DNA of 64,000 nucleotides from Paracoccus amoyensis (GTDB lineage Bacteria > Pseudomonadota > Alphaproteobacteria > Rhodobacterales > Rhodobacteraceae). Where the stretch lies: NCBI RefSeq assembly GCF_014490725.1, contig NZ_JACOQL010000004.1, forward strand, positions 186,001 to 250,000. The letters are read 5' to 3'. Shown piece by piece: positions 16,176 to 25,280 of the stretch (the stretch's first letter is position 1; every line of letters starts with the position of its first letter). The translations under genes were made by a program, and so were the position numbers. Under the pieces are notes generated by a model. The model was given only the letters and a program-made list of their open reading frames with translations, had not been told where the DNA came from and did no database searches.

Positions 16176-16856
16176 TCAATAAAGCCGCTGGATGGCATCG
16201 CCCAGCTGGATGCCCACATGGCGGCTGCGTTGCCAGGCGGCATTTTCAGGTGTCAAAGCGTGCAGTTTCTTGGACAAGATCACCAATCGGGCAAGCCATT
16301 GGATATCGGGGTTTTCCCGTTCCAATTCAGGGAAAAGCGGCAGTGCACCGCTGTCGCCCAAGGATCGACGCTTGCGTTGACGCGAGCGGGGACCGTGCTG
16401 GGGCATTTCCTCATCCTCCCAATCCGAACCATCCTCGGGGTCCGGCAAATCCTCTAGGATTACCTTTGTATCGGATGGGTGTGATGCAGCAATAGCTGGC
16501 GTCGGTTCTGATGAGGAAAAGACCGCTTCTGTCGGGATTGCGGGCGCGTCCTGTGGTTGCGGTTCGGCCGGTGCATCGCCCAGACGCAATGCCCCGCGTT
16601 CGCGAACGCTTTGGCCGCGATCCTTGGTCATCATCTTCTTTGCGCCGCGAATGGTCAGACCTTCGTCGCGCAAGACATCGCACAGGCCGGCGGCAAGCAA
16701 TACATCGTCAGGGCGGTAATAGCGGCGGCCATCGGGCCGCTTCATCGGCTTCAGCAGGGGGAACTGAGTTTCCCAATAGCGCAGGACATGCGGCGCCACG
16801 CCAATCAGCTTGGCAACTTCACCGATGGAACGAAATGCCTCTGCGCTTTTTGCCAT
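16176..16856 (-). CDS. MerR-family regulator next to ihfA
   Basis: The first 75 residues are a MerR-type winged helix (FRSIGEVAKLIGVAPHVLRY, then WETQFP and GRRYYRPDDVLLAAGL). The remaining 150 residues are acidic and low in complexity (EDEEMPQHG) with no metal- or drug-binding motif seen. It is 226 residues, follows ihfA with 13 bases between, and this pair is widespread in Rhodobacterales and other alphaproteobacteria. The regulated genes are unknown. Confidence 0.85.
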   Translation of the reverse strand: MAKSAEAFRSIGEVAKLIGVAPHVLRYWETQFPLLKPMKRPDGRRYYRPDDVLLAAGLCDVLRDEGLTIRGAKKMMTKDRGQSVRERGALRLGDAPAEPQPQDAPAIPTEAVFSSSEPTPAIAASHPSDTKVILEDLPDPEDGSDWEDEEMPQHGPRSRQRKRRSLGDSGALPLFPELERENPDIQWLARLVILSKKLHALTPENAAWQRSRHVGIQLGDAIQRLY

Positions 16857-16869
16857 GCCCCAAGCCGTC

Positions 16870-17172
16870 TTAGCGCTTGTTGCCGGCCGCCACGCGGTCT
16901 TTCATCAGATGCGATGGCCGGAATGACAGCACCCGACGTGGGGTAATCGGCACTTCCTCCCCCGTTTTGGGATTTCGCCCGATACGCTCATTCTTGTCGC
17001 GCACGCTAAAAGTGCCAAAGGATGAAATCTTGACCTGTTCGCCACGTGCTAGCGCGTCCGAGATGTGGTCCAATACGCTTTCGACCAATTGAGCCGATTC
17101 ATGGCGTGACAGTCCGACATCACGGAAAACAGCTTCCGCAAGATCCATTCGGGTCAGCGTCTTGTCGCCCAT
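16870..17172 (-). CDS. ihfA: Integration host factor subunit alpha
   Basis: This DNA-bending protein pairs with IhfB. It is 100 residues, of the HU/IHF fold. The beta-arm with its intercalating proline is in [20 protein letters not shown], and the [13 protein letters not shown] segment is typical. It acts in nucleoid structure, recombination and transcription. It is followed by the MerR-like gene on the same strand. Confidence 0.95.
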   Translation of the reverse strand: MGDKTLTRMDLAEAVFRDVGLSRHESAQLVESVLDHISDALARGEQVKISSFGTFSVRDKNERIGRNPKTGEEVPITPRRVLSFRPSHLMKDRVAAGNKR

Positions 17173-17383
17173 ATTTTAAACCCTCTCTAATGCGGACAGG
17201 ATGGTTCTGTTTTTCCCACGTGTCAACGAACGGCGAGAGATTTCGTTCCATGCTCAATGCGTTGTGAGGTGTTTGCGCAAATCATCGCCCATACGCTTTG
17301 GCCAAAACCGACGCCCGAGCCATACAGGATTTGCAACTTTCCATCCGCATACCCATCTTTGATCTGGCGAAAGGAAGGACGAT

Positions 17384-17662
17384 ATGGCCGGTGGTTGGGC
17401 AAAAGATGATTCGGTGAATGACCAGATCGAGGTGAGCACGGCAGAGGCGATTGCCCGTGCGCGGCTGGGCGCAGCCAGGGGCCGGTCAGCCGCAGAAAGC
17501 GCCGTGTTTTGTGCGGAATGTGATGAACCGATCCCCGAAGCCCGCCGGCAGGCGCTGCCGGGCGTGCAACTGTGCGTGGACTGTCAGGGCGGCCGCGATA
17601 AACGCTATCGCGCGGCGGGTGGTATCAATCGTCGTGGCAGCAAGGATTCGCAGCTGAAGTAA
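17384..17662 (+). CDS. DksA/TraR-type C4 zinc-finger protein
   Basis: This 92-residue protein ends in a four-cysteine zinc finger, CAECDEPIPEARRQALPG then CVDCQGG, the DksA/TraR signature. The N-terminal part is short and lacks the long coiled coil and the paired aspartates of true DksA, so binding in the RNA polymerase secondary channel is not assured. It is one of the small family members common in alphaproteobacteria. It is convergent with fabH, with only six bases between the two stop codons. Confidence 0.85.
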   Translation: MAGGWAKDDSVNDQIEVSTAEAIARARLGAARGRSAAESAVFCAECDEPIPEARRQALPGVQLCVDCQGGRDKRYRAAGGINRRGSKDSQLK

Positions 17663-17668
17663 GCGCGC

Positions 17669-18643
17669 TTACCAGCGAATGATGACCGAACCCCAGCTGA
17701 GGCCGCCGCCGATCGCTTCGGTCACGACGATATCGCCCTGACGGAAACGGCCCTGGCCATCAGCGACCGACAGCGCCAGCGGAATGGATGCGGCCGAGGT
17801 GTTGCCATGTTCGGCGACGGTCAGAATGACATTTTCCATCGGCAAGTTCATCTTTTGCGCCGTCGCGGTAATGATGCGCAGGTTGGCCTGGTGCGGAACC
17901 AGCCAATCGACGTCATCAGGCTGCAGGCCTGCTTTATCCAACGCGGCATGCGCCGTTTTCGCAAGTTTATCAACGGCGTGTCGGAAAACCAGATTGCCCT
18001 GCATTCGCAACTGCCCCGCAGTGCCGGTGCTGGACACGCCGCCATCGACATAAAGCAGGTCGCGATACTGACCGTCGCTGTTCAGGTCGCTGGCCAGGAT
18101 GCCGCGATCCGCCTTGGTCCCATCACCGTCCTGTGCCTCCAGCACGACAGCGCCGGCGCCATCGCCGAACAGCACGCAGGTGCCACGATCCGTCCAGTCC
18201 ATGATGCGAGAAAAGGTTTCGGCCCCGATCACCAGCACCCGATTTGCCATTCCGCTGCGAATCATCGCATCCGCATTTGCCAGCGCAAAGACAAAGCCCG
18301 CGCAAACGGCCTGCACGTCATAGGCAAAGCCCGATTTGATCCCCAGACCCGCCTGCACCATCGTCGCGACGGCCGGAAAGGTGAAATCCGGGGTGGACGT
18401 GGCAAGAATGATGCCGTCGATATCGTCGGCGGTCAGCCCGGCTTTGTTCAGCGCAGCGCGGCTGGCACGAATCGCAAGATCGCTGGTCGTCTGCCCTTCG
18501 GCGGCAAAATGACGCTGTTCGATTCCGGTGCGGCTGCGAATCCATTCGTCGGTCGTATCAAGCCGGCTTTCAAACCAGCTGTTGTCGACAACACGTTCTG
18601 GCAGGTAATGGCCGGTGCCACGGATGACGGAACGACGGGTCAA
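17669..18643 (-). CDS. fabH: 3-oxoacyl-ACP synthase III (FabH)
   Basis: It starts fatty-acid synthesis by condensing acetyl-CoA with malonyl-ACP. The 324-residue ketosynthase has the catalytic Cys in QAVCAGFVFA (near 113), His in VPHQANLRI and Asn in EHGNTSAAS. The best start is a TTG at 18641-18643 that overlaps the plsX stop (TTGA); the N-terminus MTRRSVIRGTGHYLPERVV matches relatives only from that codon. It is co-transcribed with plsX. Confidence 0.94.
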   Translation of the reverse strand: MTRRSVIRGTGHYLPERVVDNSWFESRLDTTDEWIRSRTGIEQRHFAAEGQTTSDLAIRASRAALNKAGLTADDIDGIILATSTPDFTFPAVATMVQAGLGIKSGFAYDVQAVCAGFVFALANADAMIRSGMANRVLVIGAETFSRIMDWTDRGTCVLFGDGAGAVVLEAQDGDGTKADRGILASDLNSDGQYRDLLYVDGGVSSTGTAGQLRMQGNLVFRHAVDKLAKTAHAALDKAGLQPDDVDWLVPHQANLRIITATAQKMNLPMENVILTVAEHGNTSAASIPLALSVADGQGRFRQGDIVVTEAIGGGLSWGSVIIRW

Positions 18644-19749
18644 GAGCTTGTCTCCGCATCGGTTGCGCTGACGGAAATGCCGGCGCTTTTGGCCACACGG
18701 GCGGCCAAGCGATCCTGAAAGCCGGACTTGGCCAGTTGAAAGGCCAGTTTGATCGCTGCGGAAATGCCTGTTGCATCAGCCGAGCCGTGCGATTTCACCA
18801 CGGTGCCGTTCAGCCCAAGGAAAACGCCCCCGTTAACACGGCGCGGGTCGATTCGCTTTTGCAGGCGTTTCAACGAGGACATCGCAAGAAGGGCGGCGAA
18901 TTTCGACATGATAGAATTTCTGAAGGCGTCTCTCATGAACTCGCCTACCAGCTTGGCCGTGCCTTCGCCGGTCTTCAAGGCAATGTTGCCAGTAAATCCA
19001 TCGGTGACGATCACATCAGCGCGCGATCCCGGCAGATCGCCACCTTCGACGAAGCCGACATAGTCGAAATTCGAATCGCTTGCGGCAGCGATCAACAGGT
19101 CGTTTGCCTGCTTCATTTCGGCGCGGCCCTTGTGTTCTTCCGTGCCGACATTCAGCAGGCCGACGCGGGGGCGTGCGATATCCAGCCCGTTGCGGGCATA
19201 GGAAGCACCCATCAGTGCATATTGCAGCAAATCCGGGGCATCTGCTTTGATGTCGGCGCCGACATCCAGCATGATGTTGAAGCCCTGGGCATTGCGCGAC
19301 GGCCATAGACAAGCAATGGCGGGGCGGTTGACGCCCGGCAATTTGCGCAGACGCAGCATCGATAACGCCATCAGCGCGCCGGTATTGCCGCACGAGACTG
19401 CAACCTCGGCTTCCCCCTGTTTCACCGATTCGATAGCGGCCCACATCGAGGTATCGGCGCCCTTGCGCGCGATCTGACTGGGCTTATCTTCCATCGTCAC
19501 CACGCCGGGGGCATGGCGGATGTCGCAGCGATCAGCCAGCACCTTGCGACGCCCGATCAGGCGGCGAAGCTGGACTTCGTCGCCATGCACGATGAAACGT
19601 ATCTCGGGGTTTTTGTCGGCGCTTTCCGCCATACCGGCAACGACGGCCGAGGGACCATTATCCCCGCCCATCGCGTCAACCGAAATCACCACGCCATCCC
19701 GATTCGCCGGGACGCGCGGTGTCGGTGATTTCGACGTGTCTTCCGTCAT
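18640..19749 (-). CDS. plsX: Phosphate acyltransferase (PlsX)
   Basis: It makes acyl-phosphate from acyl-ACP for PlsY-dependent phospholipid synthesis. It acts as a peripheral protein on the inner membrane. The 369-residue protein has SVDAMGGDNGPSAVVAG at the start, SCGNTGALMALSMLRL and the DGFTGNIALKTGEG motif. It sits between rpmF and fabH, a conserved bacterial arrangement linking lipid synthesis with a ribosomal protein gene. Confidence 0.95.
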   Translation of the reverse strand: MTEDTSKSPTPRVPANRDGVVISVDAMGGDNGPSAVVAGMAESADKNPEIRFIVHGDEVQLRRLIGRRKVLADRCDIRHAPGVVTMEDKPSQIARKGADTSMWAAIESVKQGEAEVAVSCGNTGALMALSMLRLRKLPGVNRPAIACLWPSRNAQGFNIMLDVGADIKADAPDLLQYALMGASYARNGLDIARPRVGLLNVGTEEHKGRAEMKQANDLLIAAASDSNFDYVGFVEGGDLPGSRADVIVTDGFTGNIALKTGEGTAKLVGEFMRDAFRNSIMSKFAALLAMSSLKRLQKRIDPRRVNGGVFLGLNGTVVKSHGSADATGISAAIKLAFQLAKSGFQDRLAARVAKSAGISVSATDAETSS

Positions 19750-19770
19750 CTGCCGGCTAACCGAACCCGA

Positions 19771-19977
19771 TTATGCCGCGTCGTCGTCCAGGTCGATCTC
19801 TTTCGCCTGGGCAACAACTTCGCGATCAGCGTAGTGGCCGCAGGACGGGCAAACGTGGTGCGGACGCTTCAATTCGCCGCAGTTCGAGCATTCATTGGGG
19901 TTACCGGCGACCAGTGCATCATGCGAACGGCGCATGTTACGGCGTGAGCGGGTAACGCGATTCTGAGGGACTGCCAT
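19771..19977 (-). CDS. rpmF: 50S ribosomal protein L32
   Basis: This is a 68-residue protein beginning [20 protein letters not shown] with the zinc-type cysteine pairs CSNCGE and CPSCGHY. It is part of the large ribosomal subunit near the peptidyl-transferase region. It precedes plsX by 21 bases. A 51-base inverted-repeat element lies about 90 bases upstream, between it and the DUF177 gene. Confidence 0.97.
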   Translation of the reverse strand: MAVPQNRVTRSRRNMRRSHDALVAGNPNECSNCGELKRPHHVCPSCGHYADREVVAQAKEIDLDDDAA

Positions 19978-20065
19978 GTCTCAACCTCGGTTTGTCGGGC
20001 GAGGCGCAACGGCACCCTCTACCACAGGATTGGAATTCAAAATGAACCGCGCAGATACGCCATGA

Positions 20066-20116
20066 AAGCTGCATTCGCAAGCCCTTGCTGCTGCGGGCCC
20101 AACTTAAATGCAGCTT
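20066..20116. repeat. Nested inverted repeat between yceD and rpmF
   Basis: AAGCTGCATT (20066-20075) pairs perfectly with AATGCAGCTT (20107-20116). Inside this stem a second hairpin is possible: GCCC near 20081 with GGGC near 20095. No T run follows on the minus strand. It lies in a 234-base gap within an otherwise compact gene group, so a processing site, attenuator or L32 regulatory structure are all possible. Confidence 0.55.
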
Positions 20117-20211
20117 AACACGGGTTTATGACACTCCATTCCGGCTGGACAGGTGCGAATCGCGCCCAAATCTGCGCTCGGATTGCCACCCGGCCAGCCT
20201 GCCGAGCCGGA

Positions 20212-20739
20212 TCAGTCGTCCTTTTTGCCCTGTAACAACTGATCCAGCCCCTGAAATGGACGGCGGGTGTCGGGGGTATCATCCTCGACGGCATCCTCGG
20301 CCAATTCCGCGCCATCCGCACGCGGATATTCTGGCAATGCCAGGGTCAGTTCTTCGATCATGACGGCCGAGAGGTCGATGAACTGACCCAACGGTTCGAC
20401 CGTTTCGTCCAGCATCTCGATTTCATCGCCATCCGGCACCGCGACATGCGGAGAGAAGTGCCGCTCGACCTGTTCATCCAAGCTGGTTTTCACCGGTTTC
20501 AGGGTGATCACGCAGGGCTGCACGACGCGTGCCGTCAACTGGCCGGTGACTTCCCAGCCATGGCCACCCTCTGCCCGAATCGCACCCTTGAACTGAAGCT
20601 TTGGCAGATCGAGCAGACCCAGTTCTTGGGCAATCGCGATTCTTGTTTGGCTATCTGGACGCAGGTCGAATTGCGTGGGTGCCCGCGGGTTCAGATGGGC
20701 CACGCGCAGGCGGGTTGGCGATAAAGGTTGTGCGGTCAT
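20212..20739 (-). CDS. yceD: DUF177 (YceD) family protein
   Basis: This 175-residue protein belongs to the family encoded upstream of rpmF in many bacteria, linked by some studies to 23S rRNA accumulation. Recognisable parts are the VVQPCVITLKPV segment with its single conserved Cys and the acidic C-terminal half (AELAEDAVEDDTPD) ending in PFQGLDQLLQGKK. It is divergent from bamE. Function in this organism is inferred only from the family. Confidence 0.88.
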   Translation of the reverse strand: MTAQPLSPTRLRVAHLNPRAPTQFDLRPDSQTRIAIAQELGLLDLPKLQFKGAIRAEGGHGWEVTGQLTARVVQPCVITLKPVKTSLDEQVERHFSPHVAVPDGDEIEMLDETVEPLGQFIDLSAVMIEELTLALPEYPRADGAELAEDAVEDDTPDTRRPFQGLDQLLQGKKDD

Positions 20740-20897
20740 GCTTTGCTTTCCAGACAGGTGATCGTTTCGTGATTTGTGGCCTGCAGACCATTAATGCAAT
20801 GCAAGCCCCGGTCCTGAATTGATATTCTTGAGCGCAGAGCCCGAGTTTGCTAAGCCATGCAAGCCGCGTCAACCGTACCAAACAAAGGAAGTCCCTC

Positions 20898-21347
20898 ATG
20901 GCAACAATCAGGAACCTGTTGATCCTGGCATTTGTGGTTGTCACGGGGCTGGCTGCCTGCACGCCGATTTATCGTAACCACGGCTATGTCCCGCCGGAAA
21001 TGGATCTGGCGCAGGTGGTGGTCGGACAGACAAGCATTGATGAATTGCAGGGGCTGATCGGCCGGCCTTCGGCGCAAGGTCTGCTGACTGGCGCTGGCTG
21101 GTATTACGTCGGGTCCCGCTGGCGGCATTACGGTGCGACCGAACCGCGTGAGGTCAGCCGCGAGGTTGTTGCCGTCTCATTCGCGCCAAATGGCGTCGTC
21201 TCGAATGTCGAACGCTTCGGGTTGGAGCGTGGACGTGTTGTCGTTCTGTCGCGCCGTGTGACCGAAGGCAGCGTGACCGAGATTTCGCTGATCGGTCAGT
21301 TGCTGGGCAACTTGGGCAATTTCCAGGCCGCGGATATCATCGACTAA
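20898..21347 (+). CDS. bamE: Outer membrane assembly lipoprotein BamE (SmpA/OmlA)
   Basis: This small lipoprotein of the Bam complex helps to insert beta-barrels in the outer membrane. The 149-residue precursor has a signal peptide with lipobox LAAC (Cys22). The BamE fold follows: MDLAQVVVGQTSIDELQGLI, then the GAGWYYVGSR strand. The ATG at 20898 follows an AGGAAG site; the in-frame codon at 20847 has no such site and would bury the signal peptide. A terminator follows. Confidence 0.9.
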   Translation: MATIRNLLILAFVVVTGLAACTPIYRNHGYVPPEMDLAQVVVGQTSIDELQGLIGRPSAQGLLTGAGWYYVGSRWRHYGATEPREVSREVVAVSFAPNGVVSNVERFGLERGRVVVLSRRVTEGSVTEISLIGQLLGNLGNFQAADIID

Positions 21348-21356
21348 CAAGTGGAC

Positions 21357-21380
21357 GGGGCGCAACTGGCGCCCCTTTTC
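21357..21380 (+). terminator. Rho-independent terminator after bamE
   Basis: GGGGCGC (21357-21363) pairs with GCGCCCC (21369-21375), followed by TTTTC. It lies ten bases beyond the bamE stop codon. Confidence 0.85.
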
Positions 21381-21477
21381 ATTTCCGGCAGGTGGGCGAT
21401 TCGCCTTTTGCCCGCACTTGCCGTGACCAGAATGGGTCATTAGGGCAGGGCGGACAGAATTTTTCCAAAGGCCCACC

Positions 21478-22218
21478 ATGACCTCGCTTGATGAGCTTGC
21501 CCCGATTCCCTTCCACGATGCCGATGCGCCACAGCGCGCGCGGATGCTGTCGCGGCTGGCGGATACAGAGTTGGCCGTCGCCCTGATGGCAGAGCCTATG
21601 GGCAATGATGTGGAATTGCGGATGTTCCCCTTTGAAGGGGGGCAGGTGGCTCTGGCCTGTGATTCCGAGGATCGTCTTGCCGATTTTTTCGGTCAGGTGG
21701 TGGATTACATCGGACTTCCGGGGCGTGTTCTGGCCGAGCTTCTGAAGGCGGAAGGGGCCGGTTTGCTGGTCAATCCGGGGCATCCGTCCGAAATGTTCCT
21801 GGATGCGGATATGCTTGACTGGCTGACGGGGGCGTTGGCCGGGGCACCCGAAGCCGACGAGGCACATCTGCAACTGATCGCACCAGCCAAGGACACCAGC
21901 GACGCTTTGGCGCAACCGCTGGCGGCGCGGCTGGCCGATATGCGCGGGCTGATAACGGGCGCGGCGCTGGTGGGCGTTGCCGGGCAGGACGGCACGGCGT
22001 CACATCTGCTGCTGATCGCAGGGGCAGAGGCGGCGCGTCAGCCGCAAATAGCCAAGGCGCTGGCCGAGGCTTTGGCATTTCTGCCACCGCAACCGGGTGG
22101 CGTGGATATCAGTTTCACCGACAATGCCGTTGCGCCCGGTGCCTTGCTGTTCGACCTGACACCGCCCGAAGAGCCGGTGCAGCCGAAAAGCCCCAAGGGT
22201 CCGCCCATTCTGCGCTAA
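21478..22218 (+). CDS. SseB-family protein of unknown role
   Basis: This 246-residue soluble protein is acidic and rich in Ala and Leu. Its N-terminal part (LADTELAVALMAEPMGNDVE, FPFEGGQVALACDSEDRLA) resembles the SseB N-terminal domain seen in Rhodobacterales proteins. No catalytic residues or membrane segments are visible. It has its own leader region after the bamE terminator and is 49 bases ahead of the pcs gene, so the two may be co-transcribed. Confidence 0.7.
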   Translation: MTSLDELAPIPFHDADAPQRARMLSRLADTELAVALMAEPMGNDVELRMFPFEGGQVALACDSEDRLADFFGQVVDYIGLPGRVLAELLKAEGAGLLVNPGHPSEMFLDADMLDWLTGALAGAPEADEAHLQLIAPAKDTSDALAQPLAARLADMRGLITGAALVGVAGQDGTASHLLLIAGAEAARQPQIAKALAEALAFLPPQPGGVDISFTDNAVAPGALLFDLTPPEEPVQPKSPKGPPILR

Positions 22219-22267
22219 CATCGCCAGACTTGTTGCACACTGTTCACCAAACTGTCAGAACGTGCCG

Positions 22268-22960
22268 ATGCAATTACGACATAAAGCCCTGTCTGTTCAC
22301 CTTCTGACCGCCACCGGCGCTGTTCTGGCCATGCTGGCCATGCTTGCAGCGGTCGATGAAAAATGGTCCCTGATGTTTGGCTGGTTGGTCGTGGCCTTTG
22401 TGGTCGACGGCATCGACGGTCCTTTGGCGCGGCGCTATTCGGTGCGCGACAACTCGCCCAACTATGACGGCGTGTTGATGGACTTGATCATCGACTACCT
22501 GACCTATGTGTTCATCCCCGCCTTTGCGCTGTTCAAATCCGACTTGCTGTCGGGCTGGACCGGCTGGTTCGCGATCATCGTGATCGTCTATGGCAGCGTG
22601 CTTTATTTTGCCGACACCCGGATGAAAACCAAGGACAATTCCTTTGCGGGTTTCCCTGGCTGTTGGAACATGGTGATCCTTGTCCTGTTCGCGACCAAGC
22701 CACATTGGACGATCATTCTGATCATCGTCGTCCTGCTGACGGTCGCGATGTTTCAGAACATCAAATTTGTCCATCCGGTTCGCACCAAGCGCTGGCGGGA
22801 AATCACCTTGCCCGCAACGATCCTGTGGACCTTCTTTGCCGCATGGGCCGCCTTGGTCGATTTCCACCCGGCAAGCTGGGCAAATTGGGGCTTGGTTCTG
22901 ACCTCGCTTTGGTTGATCTCGGCCGGTGCGTTGCAGCAGCTGATCCCGGAACGGAAATAG
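22268..22960 (+). CDS. pcs: Phosphatidylcholine synthase (Pcs)
   Basis: It joins choline directly to CDP-diacylglycerol in the inner membrane, a pathway known mainly from alphaproteobacteria. The 230-residue protein has about eight hydrophobic segments. The CDP-alcohol phosphatidyltransferase motif runs DGIDGPLARR, then YDGVLMDLIIDY, giving the DG-x2-AR...G-x3-D-x3-D pattern. A GTG at 22262 is an alternative start two codons upstream. Phosphatidylcholine in the membrane would therefore depend on external choline. Confidence 0.93.
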   Translation: MQLRHKALSVHLLTATGAVLAMLAMLAAVDEKWSLMFGWLVVAFVVDGIDGPLARRYSVRDNSPNYDGVLMDLIIDYLTYVFIPAFALFKSDLLSGWTGWFAIIVIVYGSVLYFADTRMKTKDNSFAGFPGCWNMVILVLFATKPHWTIILIIVVLLTVAMFQNIKFVHPVRTKRWREITLPATILWTFFAAWAALVDFHPASWANWGLVLTSLWLISAGALQQLIPERK

Positions 22961-22968
22961 CCTTTCGC

Positions 22969-23012
22969 TTGCCACTTTGCGGCATCCGTCGGATGATCGC
23001 CGCAAATGGCAA
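22969..23012. terminator. Long hairpin between pcs and the ABC binding-protein gene
   Basis: TTGCCACTTTGCGGC (22969-22983) pairs with GCCGCAAATGGCAA (22999-23012) with a single bulged C, and the apical part can form a further small stem ATCC/GGAT. Only a short pyrimidine tail follows, so termination efficiency is uncertain; mRNA stabilisation between the two genes is another option. Confidence 0.55.
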
Positions 23013-23027
23013 TCCTTGCGAGGGCAT

Positions 23028-24497
23028 ATGTTCAACAGGTTGAAAATTTCGGTGGCTGCGCTGGCCCTCATGGCTGCGCCCGCCCTGGCACAAGATGCAA
23101 TCACCCTTGGCATGGTGTTAGAGCCGCCAAATCTGGACCCCACTGGCGGTGCCGCCGCCGCCATCGATGAGGTCGTCTATGCCAACCTATTCGAGGGGCT
23201 GACCCGTTTCGGCCCGGACGGCACCATTCAGCCCGCCCTAGCCGAAAGTTGGGAGGTGCAGGAAGAGGGGCGGGTTTATGTCTTTCATCTGCATAAGGGC
23301 GTGAAATTCCACGATGGAAGCGACTTTACCGCAGAAGACGTGGTTTTCAGCCTGGATCGCGCACGGGCGGAGGATTCGACCAATGCGCAAAAGGTTCTGT
23401 TCGAAGGCATCGAAAGCGTCGAGGCCGTGGACCCGTTGACCGCGCGTGTCACCCTGACCGCGCCGGACGGGAACTTTCCCTTCAAGATGGCATGGGGCGA
23501 TGCCGTCATGCTGGATCAGGCCAGCGTGGCCGATATCGCAACGAAGCCCGTCGGCACCGGTCCGTTCAAATTCGACAATTGGGTGCAGGGCGACCGGATC
23601 ATCCTGTCGGCATTCGACGACTATTGGGGCGACAAACCGGCGCTGAAAACCGCGACCTTCCGCTTCATTGCTGACCCTACGGCAGCCTTTGCCGCGATGA
23701 TGGCGGGCGATGTGGATGCCTTTCCAAATTATCCAGCGCCCGAAACTTTAGCGCAGTTGGAAGCCGATCCCCGCTTCAAGGTGATCGTCGGCACCAGCGA
23801 GGGCGAGACGATTCTGGCCATGAATAACGCCAAGGCTCCGCTGGACAACATCAAGGTCCGGCAAGCCATTGCCCATGCGATCAACCGTCAGGACATCATC
23901 GACGGCGCGATGTTCGGCTATGGCACACCGATCGGCAGCCATTTTGCCCCGCACAGCCCGGATTATGTCGATCTGACCGGCAAATCGGGCTTTGATCCCG
24001 AACAATCCAAAACGCTGCTCGAGGAAGCGGGCGTTGGCCCGGTGGCTCTGCGTCTCGCGCTGCCTCCGACACCCTATGCACGTCGCGGAGGCGAGATCGT
24101 TCAGGCGCAACTGGCCGCTGTCGGGATTCAGACGCAGATTACCAATATGGAATGGGCACAGTGGCTGGAAACCGTCTTCAAGGGCGGTGACTTCGACATG
24201 ACCATCATCAGCCACACCGAGCCGCTGGACATAGATATCTATGCCCGCCCGGACTATTACTTTCACTACGCCAAGCCGGAATTTGTCGCCCTGATGGGGG
24301 AATTGCAAAAGGCCACCAGCCCGGAGCAGCGTGGTGCGCTGTATCAACAGGCGCAGGAAATGATCGCAGATGATTACGTCAACGCGTTCCTGTTTCAGCT
24401 TGCCAAAACCGGGGTCGCAAATGCCAAGATCGAAGGGCTGTGGGAAAATGCCCCGACACAGGCGAATGATCTGACCAAAGTGCATTGGGTCGAATAA
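23028..24497 (+). CDS. ABC transporter substrate-binding protein, family 5 (peptide/nickel type)
   Basis: This 489-residue periplasmic protein has a signal peptide ending APALA-QD. The family 5 hallmarks are VVYANLFEGLTRFGPDGT, FHLHKGVKFHDGSDFTAEDV and AIAHAINRQDI. Relatives bind oligopeptides, dipeptides, haem or nickel; no ligand can be assigned. The start ATG at 23028 begins the signal peptide; the frame is open further back to 22977 without coding sense. No permease or ATPase genes are beside it, so it must work with a transporter elsewhere or be an orphan. Confidence 0.88.
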   Translation: MFNRLKISVAALALMAAPALAQDAITLGMVLEPPNLDPTGGAAAAIDEVVYANLFEGLTRFGPDGTIQPALAESWEVQEEGRVYVFHLHKGVKFHDGSDFTAEDVVFSLDRARAEDSTNAQKVLFEGIESVEAVDPLTARVTLTAPDGNFPFKMAWGDAVMLDQASVADIATKPVGTGPFKFDNWVQGDRIILSAFDDYWGDKPALKTATFRFIADPTAAFAAMMAGDVDAFPNYPAPETLAQLEADPRFKVIVGTSEGETILAMNNAKAPLDNIKVRQAIAHAINRQDIIDGAMFGYGTPIGSHFAPHSPDYVDLTGKSGFDPEQSKTLLEEAGVGPVALRLALPPTPYARRGGEIVQAQLAAVGIQTQITNMEWAQWLETVFKGGDFDMTIISHTEPLDIDIYARPDYYFHYAKPEFVALMGELQKATSPEQRGALYQQAQEMIADDYVNAFLFQLAKTGVANAKIEGLWENAPTQANDLTKVHWVE

Positions 24498-24515
24498 TTG
24501 CCGCCCAAAGCAAAA

Positions 24516-24535
24516 GGCAGGGCGATTGCCCTGCC
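24516..24535 (+). terminator. Hairpin after the ABC binding-protein gene
   Basis: GGCAGGGC and GCCCTGCC form a perfect eight-base stem with a four-base loop 18 bases past the stop codon. The tail is not strongly T-rich. Confidence 0.6.
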
Positions 24536-24672
24536 TGAGGTTTCAGCCCGACGTTTCGCCGTCCAAGGCGCGTGAGCGGGCGTTCAACTGCGAAATCTGG
24601 TGCGGCAACCAGCCCAGCCATGAATGGGTGGGTTCGTTTCCAGGGGGGGTCAGCTGGTCAGAAAACCGACTG

Positions 24673-25113
24673 TTATAGAGTGCAAAATAACCACGCATCG
24701 TCTGCCCCCTGTAAAGTTGGAATTGCAGGATAGAATTGATGCTGCGGCGCAGAAAGACAAGCGCCCCAGGACTGGTCAGCCCCGCGCAGGTCCATGACCG
24801 TGCCATGAACCAGCGGCATCAAAGCGCCGCCAGGGATCGCCATGACCAGCCCGGCCGCGCCGAATTTGGTATCCTCGCCCAATCCTGCCAGCGCGACACC
24901 GTAAATGGTCGGAAACATCAGCGACAGCGTGGCCGAAATCATCACGACCGCCCAGACTGGCAAGAAAACGGGTATCACGCGGGCCCTCGGTCGCGGCCTC
25001 GCGCTCGGCTGACATTCTGGTCAGAAAAAATGCGATCAGATTGCCAGCAGAACAAGGGCAAAGCCGGCATAGGGTGTCATGACGGCCAGTAACTCGGCTG
25101 TTTGAACCGCACG
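24673..25113 (-). pseudogene. Decayed FucP-type sugar:H+ symporter, C-terminal part
   Basis: Three minus-strand frames together spell a FucP (MFS) C-terminus: ELLAVMTPYAGFALVLLAI (about 25108-25040), FFLTRMSAEREAATEGP in another frame, then PVWAVVMISATLSLMFPTIY and GLGEDTKFGAAGLVMAIPGG in a third (to about 24792). At least two indels separate the pieces and the N-terminal two thirds are absent. It is a relic, not a working transporter. The remaining frame to 24543 shows nothing recognisable. Confidence 0.8.
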
Positions 25114-25280
25114 CGGGGCGTCCGGTGATGGGAGTTTGGACGGAATAGCTGACCCATGGTCGATCTGTGTTGGCCGCATGGTGGCGACACTTCGCCCTGA
25201 ATTTCGTCAGGACCGTATGCAGGCACGGAACAGGTGATTTCCCCCTTTTCAACCCGGAATTACATCGCCATAGTCACGAC

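Noticed and set aside
24543..24806. 87-residue minus-strand frame as a separate gene
   Set aside because: Its start lies in the FucP relic in the wrong frame and the remaining sequence has no recognisable family or ribosome site.
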